DNA of 64,000 nt, taken from Xylocopa sonorina. Lineage: Eukaryota; Arthropoda; Insecta; Hymenoptera; Apidae. Below, in pieces: positions 56,036 through 64,000 of this stretch. Position numbers and translations under genes: made by a program. The notes under the pieces are model-generated. The model made no database searches, was not told the DNA's origin, and worked only from the letters and a program-made list of their open reading frames with translations. The DNA is taken from contig NC_135207.1 of the NCBI RefSeq assembly GCF_050948175.1, forward strand, positions 1,736,001 through 1,800,000. The letters are read 5' to 3'. How positions within the stretch are numbered: position 1 is the first letter of the stretch; every line of letters starts with the position of its first letter.

Positions 56036-56548
56036 AAAGTAAAATCGATACTGCAATGTTCACTGCAAAGTTCACTGCAAAGTAAAATCGACATTGCAAA
56101 GTTCACTGCAAAGTAAAATCGACACTGCAAAGTTCACTGAAAAGTAAAATCGACATTGCAAAGTTCACTGCAAAGTAAAATCGACACTGCAAACTTCACT
56201 GAAAAGTAAAATCGACATTGCAAAGTTCACTGCAAAGTAAAATCGACAGTGCAAAGTTCACTGCAAAGCAAAATCGACACTGCAAAGTTCACTGCAAAGT
56301 AAAATCGACACTGCAAAGTTCACTACAAAGTTCACTGCAAAGTAAAATCAACACTACAAAGTTCACTGCAAAGTAAAATCGACACTGCAAAATTCACTGC
56401 AAAATAAAATCGACACTGCAAACTTCACTGCAAAGTAAAATCGACACTGCAAAATTCACTGCAAAATTCACTGCAAAATAAAATCGACACTGCAAACTTC
56501 ACTGCAAAATAAAATCGACACTGCAAAGTTCACTGCAAAGCAAAAACC
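56036..56548 (+). repeat. 30-bp minisatellite, about 16 copies
   Basis: The unit is of the form AAAGTTCACTGCAAAGTAAA + ATCGACACTGC. Some copies carry an extra 12-base CAAAGTTCACTG block. Variants (AAATTCACTGCAAAATAAAA) cluster in the last third. Thirty bases keep the frame, but stops (TAA in AAAGTAAAATC) interrupt one phase in every unit. Confidence 0.95.
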
Positions 56549-56689
56549 TACGTATAACAACAGCAGAACATTAAAATACAAACAAACCTAGAACAATCTT
56601 TTCCAATTAATTTCTTGGTCACTCGCACAAGTTTTAATATTTGTTACACAAAGATGTAAAAGGGGTGTCCACGAAATAACGGGCGCAAA

Positions 56690-57065
56690 AATGATTGTAC
56701 GCGTACGTCCAACGCGAAACGTATTGTCGCTGGGCTGTGTTTCCGAAAATTACAAATTCCTTCTCGTATTTTATTGTGCGACGGATGAAAAGTTGCGCGG
56801 ACTCATCTGGCGCGAACGGTTGGGTCCGCCGCGGTGAAAGGCGTAATTTGTCGGACGTCGGAGGGCGCCGCGCGCTGGGTCGCTGAAATTTTTAATTCCT
56901 TGCGAGGAAACGCGGAGAAAAGCCCGGGCTCATTTGTTTCGAGGCAATTACGCCTGTACAATACACGGAGCGAAGGTCGCGCGTACACCTACGAAAAACC
57001 GAGCCGACAGAGAAACGGTGAAACAAATATCGTTAGGCGGCGAGTCCAAATATTTTCGTCGAGTT
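56690..57065. other. GC-rich unique island
   Basis: Strongly CpG-rich (GGGCGCCGCGCGCTGGGTCG). Frames of 63 and 77 codons (plus) and 61 (minus) overlap. The right edge (GTGAAACAAATATCGTTAGG to CGTCGAGTTAAAAG) is itself repeated near 57,982 and 58,232. Confidence 0.35.
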
Positions 57066-58466
57066 AAAAGAGAAAAGTAATTAGAAAATAACAGGCGAAC
57101 GTTGCGACAAAACGGAAGATTGTGTTATTTAAAAACCTGAGGACTACCGTTTGAATGTATTCTTTGGCATGAGAAATTGTTGGATCGTGTAGGTCATTCT
57201 TTGATTAATTTTGCAAAATTAAATTAATACAAGTAGTAACGAAATTGTGCGAGTTGCAATGTTTATTTAAAAGAGAAAAGTAATTAGAAAATAACAGGCG
57301 AACGTTGCGACAAAACGGAAGATTGTGTTATTTAAAAACCTAAAGAGTAAGACTGTTTGAATGTATTCTTTGGAATGAGAAATTGTTGGATCGTGTAGGT
57401 CATTCTTTGACTAATTTTGCAAAATTAAGTTAATACAAGTAGTAACGAAATTGTGCGAGTTGCAATGTTTATTTAAAAGGGAAAAGTAATTAGAAAATAA
57501 GAGACGAACATTGCGATAAAACGAAAAATCGTGTTATTTAAAAACCTGAGGAGAACTGCTTGAATGTATTCTTTGGAATGAGAAATTTTTGGATCGTGTA
57601 GATCATTCTTTGACTAATTTTACACAATTAAGTTAATGCAAATAGTAACGTAATTTAATTATTAATGAAATTATGCGATAAAACGGAAGATTGTGTTATT
57701 TAAACACCTAAGGAGAACTGTTTGAATCTATTCTTTGAAATGAGAAATTATTGGATCATGTAGGTCATTCTTTGACTAATTTTGGAAAATTAAGTTAATA
57801 CAAATAGTAACGAAATTGTGCGTTAAAACGGAAGATTGTGTTATTTAAAAAGCTGAGGAGAACCGTTTAAATCTATTCTTTGGAATGAGAAATTGTTGGA
57901 TCATGTAGGTCATTCTTTGACTAATTTTGCAAAATTAAGTTACTACAAGTAGTAACGAAATTGTGCGAGTTGCAATGTTTAGGGTGAAACAAATATCGTT
58001 AGGCGGCGAGTCCAAATATTTTCGTCGAGTTAAAAGGGAAAATTAATTAGAAAATAAGAGACGAACGTTGCGACAAAACGGAAGATTGTGTTATTTAAAA
58101 ACCTGAGGAGAACCGTTTGAATGTATTCTTTGGAATGAGAAATTGTTGGATCATGTAAGTCATTCTTTGACTTTTTTTGCAAAATTAAGTTAATACAAAT
58201 AATATCGAAATTTAATTATTAATGAAATATATAAAACAAATATCGTTAGGCGACGAGACCAAATATTTTCGTCGAGTTAAAAGAGAAAAGTAATTAGAAA
58301 ATAACAGACGAACAAACCTGAGGAGAACCGTTTAAATGTATTCTTTGGAATGAGAAATTGTTGGATCATGTAAGTCATTCTCTGACTTTTTTTGCAAAAT
58401 TAAGTTAATACAAATAATTACGAAATTTAATTATTAATGAAATTGTGCGAGTTGCAATGTTTAGAC
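57066..58466 (+). repeat. About 205-bp tandem array, about 7 copies with deletions
   Basis: AGAAAAGTAATTAGAAAATA or a variant opens units near 57,070, 57,273, 57,480, 58,036 and 58,284. Two shortened units near 57,672 and 57,823 begin at GCGATAAAACGG or GCGTTAAAACGG. All share TTCTTTGGAATGAGAAATTG and TTGGATCRTGTAGGTCATTC. The array carried part of the adjacent island with it twice. Confidence 0.92.
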
Positions 58467-58838
58467 GGTTAAACTTAGAAATGACTTCTTTCGTTCTTTA
58501 TTGATATAAAATTCTCTTGCTCGCACTTTCCAAAATTCTATTTTAATATTTAACTTGTCAGCGCGAGGGAAGCTTTCACGTTTGCGGCGTTCCAGGTATG
58601 CGCCCCTCTGTAATTATTCCAAGCAATATATTTTCATTTAGCGGAACAGTAGCGACAAATTGGGCGTCTGATTTGTCTCAGCGGTTTTAATAAAAAAATA
58701 TTCCGCATATTTCTAAAATCTACGGTTTCAAACATTTAAATCGCGAATGCTCGAAACAAAAAATAACAAACAAAATTTCTGCTGTCGATCATGCGTTAAT
58801 AAATATTAGAAAATAATGTTTCTGTATTTTCATTTCAG
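58467..58838. other. Unique stretch upstream of exon-like segment
   Basis: Contains a GC-richer patch, 58,555-58,690 (GTTTGCGGCGTTCCAGGTAT). No ORF. A pyrimidine-rich tract leads into the acceptor at 58,837-58,838. Confidence 0.35.
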
Positions 58839-58913
58839 GACTGATTGGTGCACGCAGGAAGAATAAAGACAGACAACAGATATGCAGACATTTCACCGTG
58901 CTTTTTCAATTCG
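58839..58913 (+). other. Exon-like segment, 75 bp, with acceptor and donor
   Basis: Preceded by TTTCTGTATTTTCATTTCAG, a near-consensus 3' splice site, and followed by GTGAGTTTTAAT, a consensus 5' splice site. Between them only one frame is open (2 + 24 codons + 1), starting LIGARRKNKDRQQ. The segment is GC-richer than its flanks. It could be a coding or 5'UTR exon of a gene whose other exons lie outside, or a chance match. No partner exon was found. Confidence 0.3.
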
Positions 58914-59315
58914 GTGAGTTTTAATATTACAACGTTCCGCTACTAACAAATTAATGAAGGGAACACTGTTTTCCCTGAAATCCTGCTATTTTTTACAAGC
59001 TCTGCCTTTCGCCCAGAACATTTCTCTTCAGTCCTCAAAAAGCAAGCAAAATTTATGAAATTCCTCAAAAATTGCTAAAAAAACTTTGCAATTTTTCTTC
59101 ATTTACCAAACGAAAAAATTCATATTTAAAAAATTGCTTAAATTTTATATATTTAATTTATTATATAAAATTGTTATAATCTGAATATGGAAAATAAAGA
59201 TTCGATGGTGGAACGTATAGTACAGTAAGAGCACTAAAAGGATACAATACGACTTATCAAATGTGGATATGCATATACGAAAAATTCCAAGTCATGTGAC
59301 ATTATCGAAGGTTAA
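58914..59315. other. AT-rich stretch, no gene seen
   Basis: Unique sequence, AT-rich especially at 59,090-59,190. No feature supported. Confidence 0.45.
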
Positions 59316-59700
59316 ACGCCATTCACGGGTTTGTATCATCGCGTTCGTTCTATTGTTTCGTCGACAAAAGTTTTCGTACGGAAATCTCGAGCGCACACTG
59401 GCGCCCGCGATTCCATTACATTTCCCTTGAACCGTATCTACCATGAAAAAGGAACGAGTACGCATGACGTATGACGTGGATATTCCGATCTCGAGAGGTA
59501 CGCAATCGAGAGAACGTGGCTCTCGATTCGCCAGCTGCGGCCCTTGAAATTCCCCGAAATTCTCCGGTTACGTCCGCCTCGAAACTGGTAATTGGTAAAA
59601 TGCATTTCGACCGTACGCGCTGCTGGCGGACGAAAATTGTTTTAGAAAAGGATTTTCGAATTTCGAATATTCGATAATTGTAACGCAAAAATTTAATGGC
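59316..59700. other. GC-rich unique island
   Basis: CpG-rich, with CTGGCGCCCGCGATTCC and GATCTCGAGAGG. Frames of 101 and 63 codons (minus) and 68 (plus) overlap and lack domains. Confidence 0.3.
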
Positions 59701-59762
59701 GTATACGTGAATGAAAGACAATATTTGGAAAATGTTTCTTGGCGAACATGAGAAAGCATCTT

Positions 59763-60275
59763 TAGGAAATAAAAAAATGGATAAGTTGGCTTACTTCAAG
59801 ATCTAACAAGAAAGACTTTTTAGGAAATAAAAAAATAGATAAATTGACTTACTTCAAGATCTAACAAGGAAGCATCTTTAGGAAATAAAAAAATAGATGA
59901 ATTGACTTACTTCAAGATCTAACAAGAAAGCATCTTTAGGAAATAAAGAAATAGATAAATTAACTTACTTCAAGATCTAACAAGAAAGACTTTTTAGGAA
60001 ATAAAAAAATAGATAAATTGGCTTACTTCAAGATCTAACAAGAAAGCATCTTTAGGAAATAAAAAAATAGATAAATTTTCAACTTACTTCAAGATCTAAC
60101 AAGAAAGAATTTTTAAGAAATAAAAAAATGGATAAATTGGCTTACTTCAAGATCTAACAAGAAAGCATCTATAGGAAATAAAAAAATGGATAAATTGACT
60201 TACTTCAAGATCTAACAAGAAAGCATCTATAGGAAATAAAAAGATGGATAAACTGGCTTACTTCAAGATCTAACA
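59763..60275 (+). repeat. 58-bp minisatellite, 9 copies
   Basis: AGGAAATAAAAAAATRGATA opens units at about 59,763, 59,822, 59,879, 59,937, 59,996, 60,053, 60,113, 60,173 and 60,232, each continuing CTTACTTCAAGATCTAACAA. Units ending GAAAGACTTTTT and GAAAGCATCTTT alternate in places, hinting at expansion of a dimer. Confidence 0.95.
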
Positions 60276-61380
60276 TTGCTTTTCTTCTTTTGTAAGAGTA
60301 AATCTTTATATGTACCATCTTTCCTTTTTATATATGTGCTTCTCTATTTTTATAATCTCATATTGAGTCAACTCTAACAATTCTTCGTTTCAAAAATATC
60401 TGAAGAAATGAAAAGTATATATTTTTACATTCATTTTCAAAAAACGTCGTACATGGACAACAAAATATAAATAAATTAGAAGAAAAATATAAATAAAGAA
60501 CATTTATTCTACAGCGTATACACAAAACAGTGTTACTTGATAGACAACTTACTTTATACATATTTTATATAATATTCGTGGTTACTCTTCTAGCATATGA
60601 AACATCCTTCACGTTTCTGAAGTATCGATATCGCAGGAGCTACGTTTCCCTTACAGATTCTATACATACGTCATCTACCTACCAAAGGAAGCATTGAGTC
60701 AATACAGACTCGTCAGAATCATGAATTATTCTCAGAAAATGAACCTTTTTTTTACTGTTAAGTTTTAATACGCAAAAATGTATTTAATATAATCGATGAC
60801 ACATGTCATGTAATGTTGATGGCGAACAAAAGACTGATTAGTAAAAACGAAACCTAAAAAAAAGAAGATCTGATCACGACGATCATACACACACACCAAA
60901 CAAACCGTGCACATCGATATCCTTAAATGCAGATTGGTCAAAAGCTCAGCCTTTGACTGAATTCTTTTTATTGCACTTAAATGTGTCTATGTCGAAGGAC
61001 CACCCGCAGCTTGTGGGATTGAATAACTCGATAGATTTGCTGTTAATTAAAACTTTTAATTTCAATTAGTTGTCTGCTTCTTGTTTACTACTTGACTAAT
61101 TCCAACACTGGTTTTGTACTTTCTGCTTTTAAATTCTAATACTTCTCTAGAAGCCACTTCGTTATCCCTTCCAGTACTGTTGGTACATTTGTAGAGAAGG
61201 GATAACAAAGCTGTTGGTTCCAATGGTGGTGGCAACTGTCTGCTCACCATTATGCAGGCGATCACTTACTGGTCCCAAACATTTCACGACCAGAAATTCA
61301 CTGAACACCTCTTTTTACGACAGGATAATTGCTATTGAGAATTAAAGCATGACTAAACCTACTAAATTAAAGAACGTAAA
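60276..61380. other. Unique stretch; one isolated minus-strand ORF and a hairpin
   Basis: A 67-codon minus-strand frame (61,062-61,265) is not overlapped by other frames and contains SRQLPPPLEPTALLSLLYK. I do not recognise it. A 15-bp inverted repeat (CTTCGTTATCCCTTC, 61,157-61,171; GAAGGGATAACAAAG, 61,196-61,210) lies inside it. The rest shows nothing. Confidence 0.3.
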
Positions 61381-62030
61381 GTCACATACCATCTATGATT
61401 GAAAAATATGATGATGAAAAATAGTCTTTACCTGGGATTCTATCATAAAATTAGCTGTCGCACTCTCTAACACAGACAAAAATAAAAGTATTATTTAGTT
61501 AAAAAGAAAACGGAAACAATTTCCAACAATAAAGTCACGTACCATCTAAGATTACTATACAGATAGTACAACTAAAATTCTTCTCAAAAATAGTTTTTAC
61601 CTGGGACTCTGTCATAAAATTAACTGTCATCCTCTCTAACACAAACAAAAATAAAAATATTATTTAGTTAAAAATAAAACGGAAACAATTTCCAACAATG
61701 AAGTCACGTACCATCTAAGACTACTATACAGATAGTACAACTAAAATTCTCCTCAAAAATAGTTTTTACCTGGGACTCTGTCATAAAATTAACTGTCATT
61801 CTCTCTAACACAAACAAAAATAAAAATATTATTTAGTTGAAAATAAAACGGAAACAATTTCCAACAATGAAGTCACGTACCATCTAAGACTACTATACAG
61901 ATAGTACAACTAAAATTCTCCTCAAAAATAGTTTTTACCTGGGACTCTGTCATAAAATTAACTGTCACCCTCTCTAACACAAACAAAAATAAAAATATTA
62001 TTTAGTTAAAAAGAAAAAAGGAACAATTTC
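61381..62030 (+). repeat. 169-bp tandem array, 4 copies
   Basis: GTCACRTACCATCTA starts at 61,381, 61,534, 61,703 and 61,872. The last three are very similar and spaced exactly 169; the first is diverged and 153 long. Each unit has TTTTTACCTGGGACTCTGTC or a close form, which on the minus strand reads as a donor-like CAG|GTAAAA. Confidence 0.95.
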
Positions 62031-62039
62031 CACCAAAAC

Positions 62040-62530
62040 ACGAATAATCTCGAAATACACTCACCCATCGTTGCCCCCAACGACGTTTGTCGATCGTTCA
62101 GCGCCGTACATAACTCGATTACGACGCGATAAAACTGCCAGACCGACGAAAATCCACGCAGTCACGACTGAATTAGGGAACTGTCGAATCTAACGGTGGT
62201 AATCCGTTTCCTGCTATAGTCAGTTCACCGCTTCCGCCGTCGACTCGGTTCACGGGCTCCTCCTTTGAATTCGAGACGCCGCGGCGGCTACCTGGGCCGC
62301 TGCTGTTACTCTTCGAGACGTCTGCCAGCGCATTTGCCTTCTCCACTGGCCGCGTGCACTAACTACTACACACGCAGCGTCGAAATAGCGTCGAAACAGC
62401 GTCGTTCGATACGTCTGCGTCAAGTTTCATGGTAGTTGCCGGGCGAACTCGACTGGATAATCTTGTTAACGACTGAGCACGGTTAATCGTTCGATGGTTA
62501 AGGAAAGCATCAGGTTACGGGACGACTACG
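62040..62530. other. GC-rich unique island
   Basis: The most GC-rich stretch near the window end, with CGAGACGCCGCGGCGGCTAC and GGGCCGCTGCTG. No ORF above 60 codons. On the minus strand a CAG|GTAGCC donor-like site occurs at about 62,292. Candidate promoter or 5' exon region, unproven. Confidence 0.35.
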
Positions 62531-62533
62531 ACG

Positions 62534-63550
62534 ATGTCACGTAAGATGTTATAAGGTGATTTTTTAAAATAAAATGCGAGCGAGCGATCGCTCACTCGAT
62601 TCTTTATTATTATATTTGAAATACAAAGTATAATGTCGCGACAACTTTTATCAAGAGTTTTAACAGTATAGATCGGCAGATTAATTGAGACTAAAGACTG
62701 GACAATTCCCAGGTCTTCTTATGGTACGTAGTTTTAGGGTGGTGGAGCAAGGACTTCAATATTATTTCTTGGGAATCAGAGTGCCAGTATGGTGATAATT
62801 CTAATCTTATTGATTGGAAATAAAGTGTTCAATCTTATTTCTTGGGAATAAAGTATCAACACGATACGTGCGAGTAAGGTGATGACTCTAATCTTATTGA
62901 TTGGGAATATTTCTTAGGAATAAAGTATCAACAGGATGAGTGCCAGTAAGGTGACGCTAGTCTACTTACTGATACCTGTAATTGAGAATGCATTTGACAT
63001 CACACGTACACGTCCGGAATTAAACGTCCCTTTCACTATCTACTCGACGCAGCTCGTGTCACGTAAAATGTTATAAGGTGATTTAAAAAAAAATGCGAGT
63101 GAGCAATTGCTCATTCGACTCTTTATTTAATATTTGAAACACAAAGTATAATGTCGCGACGACTCTTATGCAGAGTTTTAACAGTATAGACTAAAGACTG
63201 GACAATTCCCAGGTCTTCTTATACTATGTAGTTTTAGGATGGTGGGGCAAGGACTTCAATCTTATTTCTTGGGAATCAGGGTGCCAGTAGGGTGATAATT
63301 CTAATCTTATTGATTGGAAATAAAGTCTTCAGACTTATTTCTTGGGAATAAAGTATCAACAGGATGAGTGCCAGGAAGCTAACTTTGGTTTAATTATTGA
63401 TACCTCTGGTTGAAAATGTATTTGACATCACAATGACTTTAGTTCGAACTGGTATAAGTCCGTCACTTATCATGATAGCAGTTCAAGTGGAATTTTGTAA
63501 TTTTTAAACTTACTTCGTGGTTCAAAACTTTTTTCGTGGTACCATTGAGT
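62534..63550 (+). repeat. Duplicated block, copy 2, with an extra tandem unit
   Basis: GATGTCACGTAAGATGTTAT (62,533) and GTGTCACGTAAAATGTTATA (63,056) open two units of about 520 bp. From about 62,715 on it matches the 52.8-53.6 kb block at an offset of about 9.93 kb. The first unit is the more diverged. No retroelement gene is seen; the tandem unit may be LTR-like. Confidence 0.85.
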
Positions 63551-63551
63551 A

Positions 63552-64000
63552 CAGTAAAACCTGTTTTTATGCGGTGGATAGGGATCGCATAAAAGAAATC
63601 GTACAAAGAGATATTTGGAAATTTTACTAATACTTGCATATAATAAAGAACTTTGTACGATATACTACCTAAAATTTTTTTTATAAGGCGGACAGGGACC
63701 GCATAAAAAAAGTCGCACTTAGAAAACACATCAATTATTTACGAAATAGACGAGAGAATGCTTTCAATTAAATGAAATAATTAAATTATACCTGGAAAAA
63801 TTGCAAAAACATTTCATTCTTCATTGTACATATACATGGAGAAGTTTTCAAATTACATTAAATAGTTCGCTGCTACTCGTCGTAATCCAAAACGCGCATC
63901 TTCTTCTGACGAATTGGTCCAAAATCGCTTTCGTCGCTCGAAGATAGGATTTCAATTGATTTGTTTTTTGGTACCATAACGAACAAAGCATCGCGAAGTC
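63552..64000 (+). mobile_element. pogo-like non-autonomous element, copy 3, cut by window end
   Basis: CAGTAAAACCTGTTTTTATG preceded by TA at the left. The sequence matches 53,662-54,110 nearly base for base and stops at the window edge before the right terminus. Confidence 0.85.
63873..64000 (-). pseudogene. Truncated ORF tail in pogo-like copy 3 (partial)
   Basis: The minus-strand frame ending at TAG (63,875 to 63,873) again reads back through the conserved acidic SDESDFGPI tail. Its upstream end lies beyond the window. Confidence 0.45.

Noticed and set aside
62534..63550. Pair of LTRs enclosing a retrotransposon
   Set aside because: The two TGTCACGTAA... units are directly adjacent, with nothing between them that could encode gag, protease or reverse transcriptase, and no primer-binding site was recognised. 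Kept as tandem or LTR-like at most.
1..64000. tRNA, rRNA or snRNA genes
   Set aside because: I looked for T-loop/B-box GGTTCGANTCC motifs paired with an A-box and for conserved rRNA segments, and found none by eye. A covariance-model scan could still reveal one.

Overview
The window looks like about 64 kb of insect nuclear DNA, probably hymenopteran (bee, wasp or ant type). This is inferred from the strongly AT-rich background broken by short GC- and CpG-rich islands, the kinds of DNA transposon present (TTAA-flanked, pogo-like and mariner-like termini) and the lack of any prokaryotic gene organisation. I found no intact protein-coding gene, rRNA or tRNA. Open frames are short, overlap on both strands, and mostly fall inside tandem repeats or GC-rich islands. 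The window is best read as a large intergenic or intronic, repeat-rich region. One 75-bp exon-like segment with a strong acceptor and donor (58,839-58,913) is the only hint of a host transcript.

Three kinds of sequence alternate. (1) Tandem arrays: more than twenty unrelated arrays, with monomers from 30 to about 390 bp. The clearest are a 155-bp satellite (11 copies without a single indel, 18,826-20,530), a 698-bp higher-order repeat (8,556-10,550), a 36-bp unit nested in an 800-bp unit (22,391-23,760), a 102-bp unit (29,084-29,390) and a 30-bp unit (56,036-56,548). (2) DNA-transposon remains. A TTAA-flanked palindrome-rich family has copies or fragments near 30.4-32.8, 44.0-45.6 and 54.3-54.7 kb. 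A second TTAA-type family lies at 14.4-16.8 kb. A pogo-like family has TA target sites and CAGTAAAACC ends (11.8, 53.7 and 63.6 kb) and keeps the tail of an acidic open frame. A different TA element lies at 40.5-41.3 kb. A 650-bp element is present as an inverted pair at 5.5 and 26.8 kb. A broken DDxD transposase sits inside roughly 320-bp inverted repeats at 29.3-30.4 kb. (3) About twenty islands of 250-550 bp that are GC-richer, non-repetitive and without convincing ORFs. They could be conserved regulatory sequence or unannotated UTR exons, but only comparison with related genomes could show that.

Layout: 0-8.5 kb degenerate repeats, a GTGA/GTAA simple-sequence tract, islands and the first inverted-pair element; 8.5-14 kb the 698-bp array and a pogo-like copy; 14-18 kb TTAA-type repeats and a 0.5-kb hairpin; 18.4-25.2 kb satellite and compound arrays; 25.3-28.3 kb island, duplicated blocks and the second inverted-pair element; 28.6-32.9 kb transposase relic and palindrome-family cluster; 33-43 kb three islands separated by arrays and two small elements; 43-51 kb second palindrome-family cluster and long arrays; 51-64 kb arrays, further islands, and a 1.2-kb block duplicated in direct orientation about 9.9 kb apart, whose second copy runs off the window end.

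No genes can be placed in a pathway. The functional interest lies in the repeat biology and in what the islands might regulate.
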